Positions 1 through 4,475 of a DNA stretch of 7,454 nucleotides are shown here, piece by piece; positions within the stretch are counted from its first letter, which is position 1, and each line of letters starts with the position of its first letter. The notes under the pieces are model-generated. The model had not been told where the DNA came from. It worked only from the letters and a program-made list of their open reading frames with translations, and did not search any database. Position numbers and translations under genes: made by a program. This stretch comes from Chloroflexota bacterium (GTDB lineage Bacteria; Chloroflexota; Anaerolineae; UBA3071), in contig JACNHM010000430.1 in assembly GCA_014383605.1 (NCBI GenBank), positions 1-7,454 on the forward strand, read 5' to 3'.

Positions 1-221
1 TTGGGAAAGGAAGCTTGATACTCAGCCTCAGCAGCGGGTTCAATAAGAACCAAAATCCTATGGCCGCCCTCTGCTGGGGAAGCTCGCATGGCTTTCCACC
101 AAGCAATTGTGGCCGCGAGGTCACTCTCCGGTTCAGGAATGCCTCTGGCACGCCGCCATTCCCTCATCTCCATCACGGTTTTCTTCAGACTGGAATCATC
201 TTTGGCAGAAAGTTCTTTCAT
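1..221 (-). CDS. Unrecognised protein, N-terminal 73 codons (runs off the window)
   Basis: An open frame starts with ATG at 221 and is still open at position 1, so only the N-terminal 73 residues are visible. The ATG overlaps the TGA of the JAMM gene upstream in an ATGA arrangement, which indicates translational coupling and a shared transcript. The visible part begins MKELSAKDDSSLKK. It continues with a charged, probably helical stretch rich in Glu, Arg and Trp (MEMREWRRARG, then IAWWKAMRAS at about 41-50). A short hydrophobic strand, RILVLIE, at about 57-63 could begin a folded domain. There is no signal peptide or membrane segment. I do not recognise the family. It does not look like the start of a PIN-like toxin, an E1/ThiF protein or an E2 protein, the partners one might expect beside DUF433 or JAMM genes. 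That it is a real gene rests on the coupling and the clean frame; its function is unknown. Confidence 0.6.
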   Translation of the reverse strand, partial: MKELSAKDDSSLKKTVMEMREWRRARGIPEPESDLAATIAWWKAMRASPAEGGHRILVLIEPAAEAEYQASFP

Positions 222-814
222 GGCTTATAAACCTCCAGCAATCTTTGGGGTATCGTGCCCCAGTAGAAAGCCAACCTGTACTTTTCGCAGGCATCAAGAT
301 TAGCAGCGAGGAGAGCCTCCTGATCAGCTAATCCCATCTTGACATATCCTCTGTAGGCCGTGTTGAGCTCCTGGTCAAGTCGCCGAGGATCCACCCTTAC
401 CGGTGTCCCTTCAGTGCGCACGAGGGCAAAGATATCTCTACCGCTTTGTACGACGGATATCTTTTCGCCGTTGTTGATAGCACCCGCAATGTCAATGCCG
501 CTAAAAGCCATGCCCGTCGTCCCGTCTTCATAGGGATGGGTGTGGAAAGTGCCGATGAACTCTTCCCCTTCATCTACCTCCAATTCAGGTGTAACGCCTT
601 CGGCATCGCCTTCGGTGATACCGACCAGCCTCAAACGTTTATCTTCAGTCAAGACGATGGTCGCACCCCACTCTACTACCTGCCTCTTATCAAGGTGGCG
701 GATGCTCCTCGTCCACAGCCGCTCCATCTCGGGGGCGATGTCGCTCAGATCCAATTCTCTGGATAACTGGCGAAGCGCTGACGAAAACATTTCCTCATTT
801 GCCCGCTCAGTCAT
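218..814 (-). CDS. JAMM/MPN (Mov34/JAB-like) zinc metallopeptidase-like protein
   Basis: A 198-residue protein. The core strand and loop GTFHTHP (88-94) followed by SGID (105-108) give the H-x-H-P...S-x-x-D signature of JAMM/MPN+ enzymes. H91, H93 and D108 are the likely zinc ligands, and S105 the conserved serine. E48, in the strand VVEWGATIVL, is a plausible upstream catalytic glutamate. Known JAMM enzymes cleave isopeptide or peptide bonds, often of ubiquitin-like proteins; the substrate here is unknown. The gap between P94 and S105 is 10 residues, against about 6 in the usual motif, so a loop insertion is likely and activity is not assured. No signal peptide or membrane helix is visible, so it is probably cytoplasmic. 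The start overlaps the end of the DUF433 gene by 8 bp and lacks a strong Shine-Dalgarno of its own, while the stop overlaps the next ATG. It is therefore the middle gene of a coupled set. The 45 or so residues before E48 are helical and acidic and unassigned. Confidence 0.8.
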   Translation of the reverse strand: MTERANEEMFSSALRQLSRELDLSDIAPEMERLWTRSIRHLDKRQVVEWGATIVLTEDKRLRLVGITEGDAEGVTPELEVDEGEEFIGTFHTHPYEDGTTGMAFSGIDIAGAINNGEKISVVQSGRDIFALVRTEGTPVRVDPRRLDQELNTAYRGYVKMGLADQEALLAANLDACEKYRLAFYWGTIPQRLLEVYKP

Positions 815-1058
815 TGACCGGCACCCGGTTCAAAGCGATGTAGTGCTCAATCTCGTCTCGATGGTCATCGTAGTAACTCAGAGCATCGAAGATCTGTGCC
901 AGCCGCAGATGAGGAAGCTGGCGGGCGATCTCTTCGGGCGAATCGCCGAACTTCCAGTGCTCGACGATAGCCCGCACCGGCGTTCGTGTCCCCTTGATGA
1001 TCGGTTCGCCGCTCAGGATGTCCGCCACCCGCTCGACGTACGGATGCTCCGTGGCCAT
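807..1058 (-). CDS. DUF433 family protein (COG2442-type, antitoxin-like)
   Basis: An 83-residue protein matching the DUF433 pattern. ILSGEPIIKGTRTPV spans 14-28, GDSPEEIARQLPHL spans 38-51, and AQIFDALSYYDDHRDEI at 54-70 is the helix that usually follows. Members are small helix-turn-helix-like proteins, often annotated as the antitoxin of PIN-like (DUF5615) toxins, which would imply DNA binding and toxin neutralisation. That role is inferred, not shown here. The ATG at 1058 is chosen because GGGGAGG lies 10 nt upstream. The longer alternative from 1112 would translate through that Shine-Dalgarno and add a low-complexity leader. No DUF5615/PIN gene follows. Instead the frame overlaps the JAMM gene by 8 bp, which is unusual for the family. 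It is the first gene of the coupled set, so its upstream gap should carry any promoter; I see no convincing one. Confidence 0.85.
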   Translation of the reverse strand: MATEHPYVERVADILSGEPIIKGTRTPVRAIVEHWKFGDSPEEIARQLPHLRLAQIFDALSYYDDHRDEIEHYIALNRVPVND

Positions 1059-1068
1059 TTGCTGTTTG

Positions 1069-1075
1069 CCTCCCC
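1069..1075 (-). promoter_or_regulatory. Strong Shine-Dalgarno that sets the DUF433 start
   Basis: On the minus strand GGGGAGG lies 10 nt before the ATG at 1058. It falls inside the upstream extension of the same frame, so it argues for the shorter 83-residue product. Confidence 0.6.
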
Positions 1076-1080
1076 AGGTC

Positions 1081-1200
1081 TGAGACAAGGAGAGTGGATG
1101 AGTAGGAGACAAGGAGCGACGGAAACTTCTACCTTGTCCCCTGGTCTCCTTGTCCCCTTGTCTCCCCTTCCCCTGGTCTCCCCGTCTCCTCTTCCCTTGT
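1081..1200. repeat. Short-motif repeat tract built on CAAGGAGAC / CCTTGTCTCC
   Basis: The gap upstream of the DUF433 gene holds many copies of one short motif. GAGACAAGGAG lies near 1083, GGAGACAAGG at 1105-1114, its exact reverse complement CCTTGTCTCC at 1156-1165, and variants such as CCTTGTCCCC and TGGTCTCC fill 1131-1200. The right part is almost pure pyrimidine on the plus strand. The 10-nt inverted pair could fold with a loop of about 41 nt. The same motif class (CCTTGTTTCCTTG) recurs downstream of rtcB near 6000-6032, so it is a dispersed intergenic element and not a local accident. No sigma-70-like promoter is evident in this stretch. Confidence 0.6.
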
Positions 1201-1270
1201 CCTATTGCCCACCACCCAGCATCACCGTCCGCCAGGCCATGCGCAGCGTGCGCGGCAGTTGCACCCAGGT
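1198..1270 (-). pseudogene. Fossil 3' end of a radical SAM gene (copy A)
   Basis: These 73 bp align without gaps to 2901-2973, the 3' end of the intact radical SAM gene, with 8 mismatches by eye and a run of 37 identical bases (1227-1263). In the minus frame it reads TWVQLPRTLRMAWRT and then VMLGGGQ followed by TAG, against TWLQLPRTLRMAWRT and VMPGGGQ plus TAG in the intact gene. Reading frame and stop are preserved, but similarity ends sharply on the 5' side, so this is a gene tail without a gene. It may be the remnant of a deleted tandem paralogue or a copied tail. It contains the small palindrome GCGCA-GCG-TGCGC at 1241-1253. Confidence 0.75.
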
Positions 1271-1295
1271 CTCAGTTCTTCATCCTTGTTCAAGG

Positions 1296-1345
1296 CGGTC
1301 TCCTGACCGCCGTCCCAGTGCCACTGGCAGCCGGTCAGGAGACCG
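1296..1345. repeat. 14-bp perfect inverted repeat (strong hairpin)
   Basis: CGGTCTCCTGACCG at 1296-1309 is the exact reverse complement of CGGTCAGGAGACCG at 1332-1345. The 22-nt loop itself contains CAGTG-C-CACTG. It lies between the two fossil radical SAM tails, in the gap between the ATPase and DUF433 genes. A GC-rich stem without a following T run on either strand does not look like an intrinsic terminator. A REP-like dispersed element or an mRNA-stabilising hairpin at the end of the ATPase message are alternatives. Confidence 0.65.
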
Positions 1346-1365
1346 GCTGGGAACCCCAACGGGGC

Positions 1366-1435
1366 TTACTGCCCGCCGCCCGGCATGACCGTCCGCCAGG
1401 CCCATGCGCATGGTGCGCGGCAGTTGCACCCAGGT
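1366..1435 (-). pseudogene. Fossil 3' end of a radical SAM gene (copy B, frameshifted)
   Basis: A second stray copy of the radical SAM tail, aligned to 2906-2973 with about 6 mismatches and one extra base near 1400. In minus translation it starts as TWVQLPRTMRM, is then thrown out of frame, and the last codons (VMPGGGQ, TAA stop) are recovered only in the neighbouring frame. It shares the L-to-V change (WVQ) with copy A, so A and B are probably closer to each other than to the intact gene. It ends 14 bp from the ATPase stop codon. The palindrome at 1406-1418 keeps its GCGCA/TGCGC stem while the loop differs (TGG for GCG). Confidence 0.75.
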
Positions 1436-1449
1436 CGCCACTGCATGGT

Positions 1450-2637
1450 TCAGAACTGAACCGGCGCCATATTTCCCGAAGCAGCGATGCCCTCTTCGAG
1501 GCCGGCTTGCGTTTGCAGCAAAACCTCCAAAAAGGTCTCCGAATTGACCAGATGCACCATGCTATCAGGGTACGCTTGCACGAACGCGGGCGGTGTACGC
1601 CACGGCCTCTTTTCAGACCACTTGCACTCGAAGCCAAACAGACGCCCTCCAGAGTCTTCCAAGTAGTCAATCTCTGCCCCGTCGTAGGTTCGCCAGAAGT
1701 AGGGAGAAGCATATCGCCCGCGATTGTGGTTAACCTTGATCCGCTCGACGATACAGAAGTTCTCCCACAGAGCGCCCGCATCGAGCCGCAGATGCATGGG
1801 GTTGAAGTTGTTGATCAGCGCATTGCGAATGCCCAGATCGTAGAAGTAGATCTTGCGTCGTTTGCCAATCTCCTTGCGCAGATTGCGACTGAACGGCGGC
1901 AAACGAAAAATGATGTACGCCCGTTCCAAAAGGTGTACGTAGCGCTCGGCTGTGTTTTTGCTTATGCCAAGCAGCCTACCCAGTTCATTGTACGATACCT
2001 CATTGCCAGTCTGCAAGGCAACGGCCTGCAACAACCGGCGCAGGAGGTCAGGGTTCTTCACCGCCTGATACTCCAGCGCATCGCGATACAGATAGCTATC
2101 GGCAATCTCCCTGATGAGCATCTCCGGCTCATCGGTCGTCACGACGCCAGGATACGTACCGTACCGTAGGTAGTGTCCCAGCAGGCGGCGTACCTCAAGG
2201 CCGCTCTGTTTTGTCAGCAACTCGTTCAAGGAAAGCGGATATAGATAGAATTCTCGCTTGCGGCCAGTGAGTGGCTCAACTACCTGGTTGGAGAGCTCAA
2301 ACGAGGATGAACCAGTGGCGATCACCTGGATATCGGGGAAGTTGTCAACCAGAAGCTTGAGCGTCAAGCCGATGTTGCGCACCCTCTGCGCTTCGTCAAT
2401 AACGACCAGGGAGTAGTTGCCAATGAGACGCCGCAGTACCGTGGACGTTTGCTCTGTCAACGATGCCCGTATATCTGGCTCATCGCAGTTGAGGTACAAG
2501 GATGTGCTGGCATACCGTTCGCGGATGTGCTGCACCAGCGTGGTCTTGCCGACCTGCCGAGCACCGTAGATAACGATGACCTTGCCCTTAAACAGGCTGG
2601 CCTCGATATGGGGCAATATGTCACGGTTGTACTGCAT
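1450..2637 (-). CDS. AAA_14 / DUF4143 family ATPase
   Basis: A 395-residue protein with the full layout of the AAA_14-DUF4143 family. Walker A is GARQVGKTT (25-33), Walker B is LVVIDEAQ (77-84), and the sensor-like strand IATGSSS is at 106-112. A winged-helix-like segment spans about 205-245 (NELGRLLGISKNTAERYV). The C-terminal DUF4143 region contains YFYDLGIRNALI (264-275), WENFCIVERI (291-300), and AEIDYLE (321-327) with FECKW (336-340). D324, E337 and K339 resemble the PD-(D/E)XK nuclease-fold signature; whether it cuts DNA is not known. Members are common accessory genes of uncertain role, and the length is normal. The ATG at 2637 is preferred over TTG at 2670 because GGGAG lies 9 nt before it and homologues usually begin just before the RDI.P.I motif. 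It has its own promoter, is not coupled to neighbours, and looks less GC-rich than the radical SAM and rtcB genes, which suggests separate acquisition. Confidence 0.9.
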   Translation of the reverse strand: MQYNRDILPHIEASLFKGKVIVIYGARQVGKTTLVQHIRERYASTSLYLNCDEPDIRASLTEQTSTVLRRLIGNYSLVVIDEAQRVRNIGLTLKLLVDNFPDIQVIATGSSSFELSNQVVEPLTGRKREFYLYPLSLNELLTKQSGLEVRRLLGHYLRYGTYPGVVTTDEPEMLIREIADSYLYRDALEYQAVKNPDLLRRLLQAVALQTGNEVSYNELGRLLGISKNTAERYVHLLERAYIIFRLPPFSRNLRKEIGKRRKIYFYDLGIRNALINNFNPMHLRLDAGALWENFCIVERIKVNHNRGRYASPYFWRTYDGAEIDYLEDSGGRLFGFECKWSEKRPWRTPPAFVQAYPDSMVHLVNSETFLEVLLQTQAGLEEGIAASGNMAPVQF

Positions 2638-2646
2638 GATCGGACG

Positions 2647-2651
2647 CTCCC
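2647..2651 (-). promoter_or_regulatory. Shine-Dalgarno that sets the ATPase start
   Basis: GGGAG on the minus strand, 9 nt before the ATG at 2637. It supports that start over the upstream in-frame TTG at 2670, which has no such site at a suitable distance. Confidence 0.5.
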
Positions 2652-2675
2652 AAGTGACCAAATTCGCCAAAACAC

Positions 2676-2715
2676 GGTCAGTTCACTGGCCTGATTATAC
2701 CAACAGTGGTCAGTT
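2676..2715. promoter_or_regulatory. Direct repeats GGTCAGTT flanking the ATPase promoter (possible operator)
   Basis: GGTCAGTT occurs at 2676-2683 and again at 2708-2715, 32 bp apart, or about three helical turns. The pair brackets the -10 element and lies where a repressor could occlude polymerase. The regulator is unknown, and an 8-mer pair can arise by chance. Confidence 0.35.
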
Positions 2716-2803
2716 TGCGCAACTCAAGGATATGACAGCGTAGTGTGATGTACAACCTCAGCGGCGGGTAGTTATTCACCATCTGGTTCCATCTCTCAAC
2801 CAC
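2678..2803 (-). CDS. Possible small ORF of 41 codons upstream of the ATPase
   Basis: A GTG at 2803 is preceded, 7 nt upstream, by a consensus Shine-Dalgarno AGGAGG (2811-2816). The frame begins VVERWNQMVNNYPPLRLY and runs 41 codons to TGA at 2678. It ends 40 bp before the ATPase ATG on the same strand. I recognise no family; the second half mixes hydrophobic and basic residues (ITLRCHILELRKLTTVG). The ATPase promoter lies inside its 3' part, so it would be a separate upstream cistron or leader peptide. The frame is closed by a stop at 2819-2821, so this is not the end of a longer open frame. It could equally be the decayed end of an older gene. Confidence 0.35.
   Translation of the reverse strand: MVERWNQMVNNYPPLRLYITLRCHILELRKLTTVGIIRPVN
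2694..2722 (-). promoter_or_regulatory. Sigma-70-type promoter with extended -10, driving the ATPase gene
   Basis: On the minus strand the -10 hexamer is a perfect TATAAT (2694-2699), preceded by TGG to give the extended form TGnTATAAT. TTGCGC at 2717-2722 sits exactly 17 nt upstream as a partial -35. Transcription would begin near 2687 and give a leader of about 50 nt before the ATG at 2637. It is the clearest promoter in the window and implies that the ATPase is transcribed independently of the radical SAM genes. Confidence 0.65.
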
Positions 2804-2904
2804 AGTCGTTCCTCCTGCTCAGCTTCAGTCTCGGCCAGCCGCCGCTAGCCAGAAGCCTTGAATCCATCAGCGGTTCTCCGCATTTGTCCGCGTCCCATCC
2901 TGTC
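2804..2904. other. Gap after the radical SAM gene with a small hairpin
   Basis: Besides the AGGAGG at 2811-2816, this stretch holds a 7-bp stem with a GGCG loop at 2833-2850 (GGCTAGC / GCTGGCC, one G-U pair), about 55 nt downstream of the radical SAM stop. No T run follows it on the minus strand, so I do not call a terminator. The segment 2866-2897 (AGCGGTTCTCCGCATTTGTC and onward) has the look of a dispersed intergenic repeat, but there is no second copy in this window. Confidence 0.35.
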
Positions 2905-2973
2905 CTACTGCCCGCCGCCGGGCATAACTGTCCGCCAGGCCATGCGCAGCGTGCGCGGCAGTTGCAGCCAGGT
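2901..2973 (-). repeat. Parent copy (C) of the 73-bp radical SAM tail repeat
   Basis: This is the in-place 3' end of the intact radical SAM gene, including TAG at 2905-2907 and 4 bp beyond. Two degenerate copies lie in the same orientation at 1198-1270 and 1366-1435. The palindrome GCGCA-GCG-TGCGC is at 2944-2956. Similarity among all three stops at the same codon (Thr of QETW), so the copied unit has a defined edge. Confidence 0.75.
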
Positions 2974-4368
2974 TTCCTGGCGCAGCAGCGTGCGCAGGAT
3001 GCGGCTGGGCCGCAGGTAGAAACGGCGATAGGCCTCCCGCCACTTGCGCTCCACCAGTTCCGCCGTCAGGTCACCCATCTCGTAGCGCGCCCGCCCCTCG
3101 AAGAAAACGTAGTCCTCCCAGGTCTCCATGAGCAAGCGTCCCCCCTGCTTCACCTGCTCGTACACCTGCGTGCCGGGGAACGGCGTCATCATGCTGAAGT
3201 TGGCCACCAGTGGGTCCAACTCAATGGCGAAGCGGATGGTGTGCTCCATCGTCTCTTCGGTCTCGCCCGGCAGGCCGAGGATGAAGAAGCCAATGGTTTC
3301 CACGCCCACCTCTTTGGCATTGCGAAAGGCCTGGCGGATGGTGTCCAGCTCAATGCGCTTGTTGATGCTGTTGAGGATGACCTGATCGCCCGACTCGACG
3401 CCGAAGGCGGTGCGCTTGAGCCCGGCACCCTTCATGTGCGCCAGGATCTCCCGATCGGCCAGGTTGGCGCGGATGCCGTTGACGAAGATCCAGGGGACGT
3501 GGTTCAGGTTGTTGGCGATGAGCAGATCGCACAGTTCGTGCAGCCGCTCCCGGTGGATGTTGGCGCTGTCGTCCAGCACGCCGATTTCCTCGGCGCCCAG
3601 GTCTTGCACCAGGTGGCGCCACTCGGCCAGCACGTTCTGCGGCGAGCGGGCCCGCCACTTGACGGGCATGATGGACTGCGAGCAGAAGCTGCAGCGGTAG
3701 GGGCAGCCGCGGGAGGTCATGATGCTGAAGGAGCGCGCCCCTTCCACGCGATCCACCGTCGGCTGCAGGTTGGTGTAGCGCTCCATCCTGAAGAGGTGAT
3801 AAGCCGGCCAGGGCAGCGCGTCCAGATCGTGAATAGGCGGCTGGTCTGCATGGCGATGCACTTCGCCGTCGCTGGTTTGGAAGGTAATGCCCTCCAATCC
3901 TTCCCACACCCCCGTCGCTAGATGCATCAACGCCGCCGTGCTGAACTCCGGCTGATCGCGCAGGAACTCTTCCAGCCGGTTGCCCAGCTCGACCCAAACG
4001 GCCTCCCCCTCGCCGCGCACGACGATGTCCACTTCCGGCCGGCGGGCCGATTCGACGTCCAGGTCGTCGCAGACGACGCTGACGTGCGGGCCGCCCAACA
4101 CCACCGGCACGTCGGCCACGGACTTGACCGCCGCCGCCGTGCGCCAGGCGGCCATCACCTGCGGCGTGTTGGCGGTGATGCCCACGATGTGCGGCCGGAA
4201 CTCGCGCACGAACGATTCGACGGGCTGCTCCTCCACGTCGCCGTCGTAGATGCGCACCTCGTCGCCGCGTCGCTCGGAGACCGCGCCCAGGTAAGCCAGC
4301 CCCAGGTGCGGGGTGGTGCGGGTGTCAATGGGCAGTCGAAATCCAGGGTTGATCAGTGCAACACGCAA
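2905..4368 (-). CDS. B12-binding-domain-type radical SAM protein (downstream paralogue)
   Basis: A 487-residue protein of the class with an N-terminal cobalamin-binding-like Rossmann domain and a radical SAM barrel (BchE/HpnJ-like layout). Residues 1-135 form the first domain: strand VALINPG, PHLGLAYLGAV (20-30), HIVGITANT (60-68), LGGPHVS (91-97) and VRGEGEA (117-123). The barrel carries the [4Fe-4S] motif CPYRCSFC with C222, C226 and C229, then GVESGD (323-328) and LGLPGET (364-370). The C-terminal tail is basic and helical. It would cleave SAM to a 5'-deoxyadenosyl radical for a methylation, ring-forming or rearrangement step; the substrate is unknown. No DxHxxG motif is visible, so cobalamin, if bound, would lack that His ligand. 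The start is TTG at 4368, because GGAG lies 7 nt upstream and the protein then begins directly at the strand MRVALINPG. The frame stays open further upstream only through repeat DNA. It lies 107 bp after its paralogue and probably shares its message. Confidence 0.9.
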   Translation of the reverse strand: MRVALINPGFRLPIDTRTTPHLGLAYLGAVSERRGDEVRIYDGDVEEQPVESFVREFRPHIVGITANTPQVMAAWRTAAAVKSVADVPVVLGGPHVSVVCDDLDVESARRPEVDIVVRGEGEAVWVELGNRLEEFLRDQPEFSTAALMHLATGVWEGLEGITFQTSDGEVHRHADQPPIHDLDALPWPAYHLFRMERYTNLQPTVDRVEGARSFSIMTSRGCPYRCSFCSQSIMPVKWRARSPQNVLAEWRHLVQDLGAEEIGVLDDSANIHRERLHELCDLLIANNLNHVPWIFVNGIRANLADREILAHMKGAGLKRTAFGVESGDQVILNSINKRIELDTIRQAFRNAKEVGVETIGFFILGLPGETEETMEHTIRFAIELDPLVANFSMMTPFPGTQVYEQVKQGGRLLMETWEDYVFFEGRARYEMGDLTAELVERKWREAYRRFYLRPSRILRTLLRQETWLQLPRTLRMAWRTVMPGGGQ

Positions 4369-4375
4369 TGAGAAT

Positions 4376-4379
4376 CTCC
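4376..4379 (-). promoter_or_regulatory. Shine-Dalgarno that sets a TTG start
   Basis: GGAG, 7 nt before the TTG at 4368. The same GGAGA-N6-start layout, followed by CGTGT, occurs at the GTG start of the upstream paralogue, which supports both choices. Confidence 0.6.
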
Positions 4380-4403
4380 AGTTTGCCAGTTCGAAGGCGC
4401 AGG

Positions 4404-4459
4404 GTTCGGAGTTCAGCGTTCGGGGTTCGGAGTTCTGCGCCGAACGCCGAACTCCGAAC
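4404..4459. repeat. Near-perfect 20-bp inverted repeat between the two radical SAM genes
   Basis: The left arm at 4404-4423 and the right arm at 4440-4459 match as reverse complements at 19 of 20 positions, with a 16-nt loop. The left arm starts with GTTCGGAGTTC, which recurs as a direct repeat at 4425-4435 (period 21), so the tract is built from one motif of the form GTTCGGAGTTC(A/G)GCGTTCGG. Transcribed, it gives a strong hairpin in the 107-bp gap. There is no T run, so it more likely shapes mRNA processing or relative expression than ends transcription. It also produces a spurious N-terminal extension of the downstream frame. Confidence 0.75.
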
Positions 4460-4475
4460 GTCGAACCTTGAACTC

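Noticed and set aside
807..1112. Ordinary DUF433/PIN-like toxin-antitoxin pair
   Set aside because: The coupled downstream gene shows JAMM zinc-ligand motifs, not the acidic pattern of PIN-like DUF5615 proteins, and the gene after it does not start like one either.
540..1388. Plus-strand frame of 282 codons
   Set aside because: It is Ser/Pro/Arg-rich, runs across the JAMM and DUF433 genes and the repeat tract, and has no family signature.
1437..1449. Intrinsic terminator after the ATPase gene
   Set aside because: The nearby hairpin at 1296-1345 is strong, but no T run follows it on the minus strand, and copy B of the tail repeat intervenes.
1150..2169. Plus-strand frame of 339 codons
   Set aside because: It is antisense to the ATPase gene and begins in the pyrimidine-rich repeat tract with a Pro/Ser low-complexity leader; no domain is visible.
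2884..3921. Plus-strand frame of 345 codons
   Set aside because: It is antisense to the radical SAM gene, His/Gln/Val-rich and without motifs.
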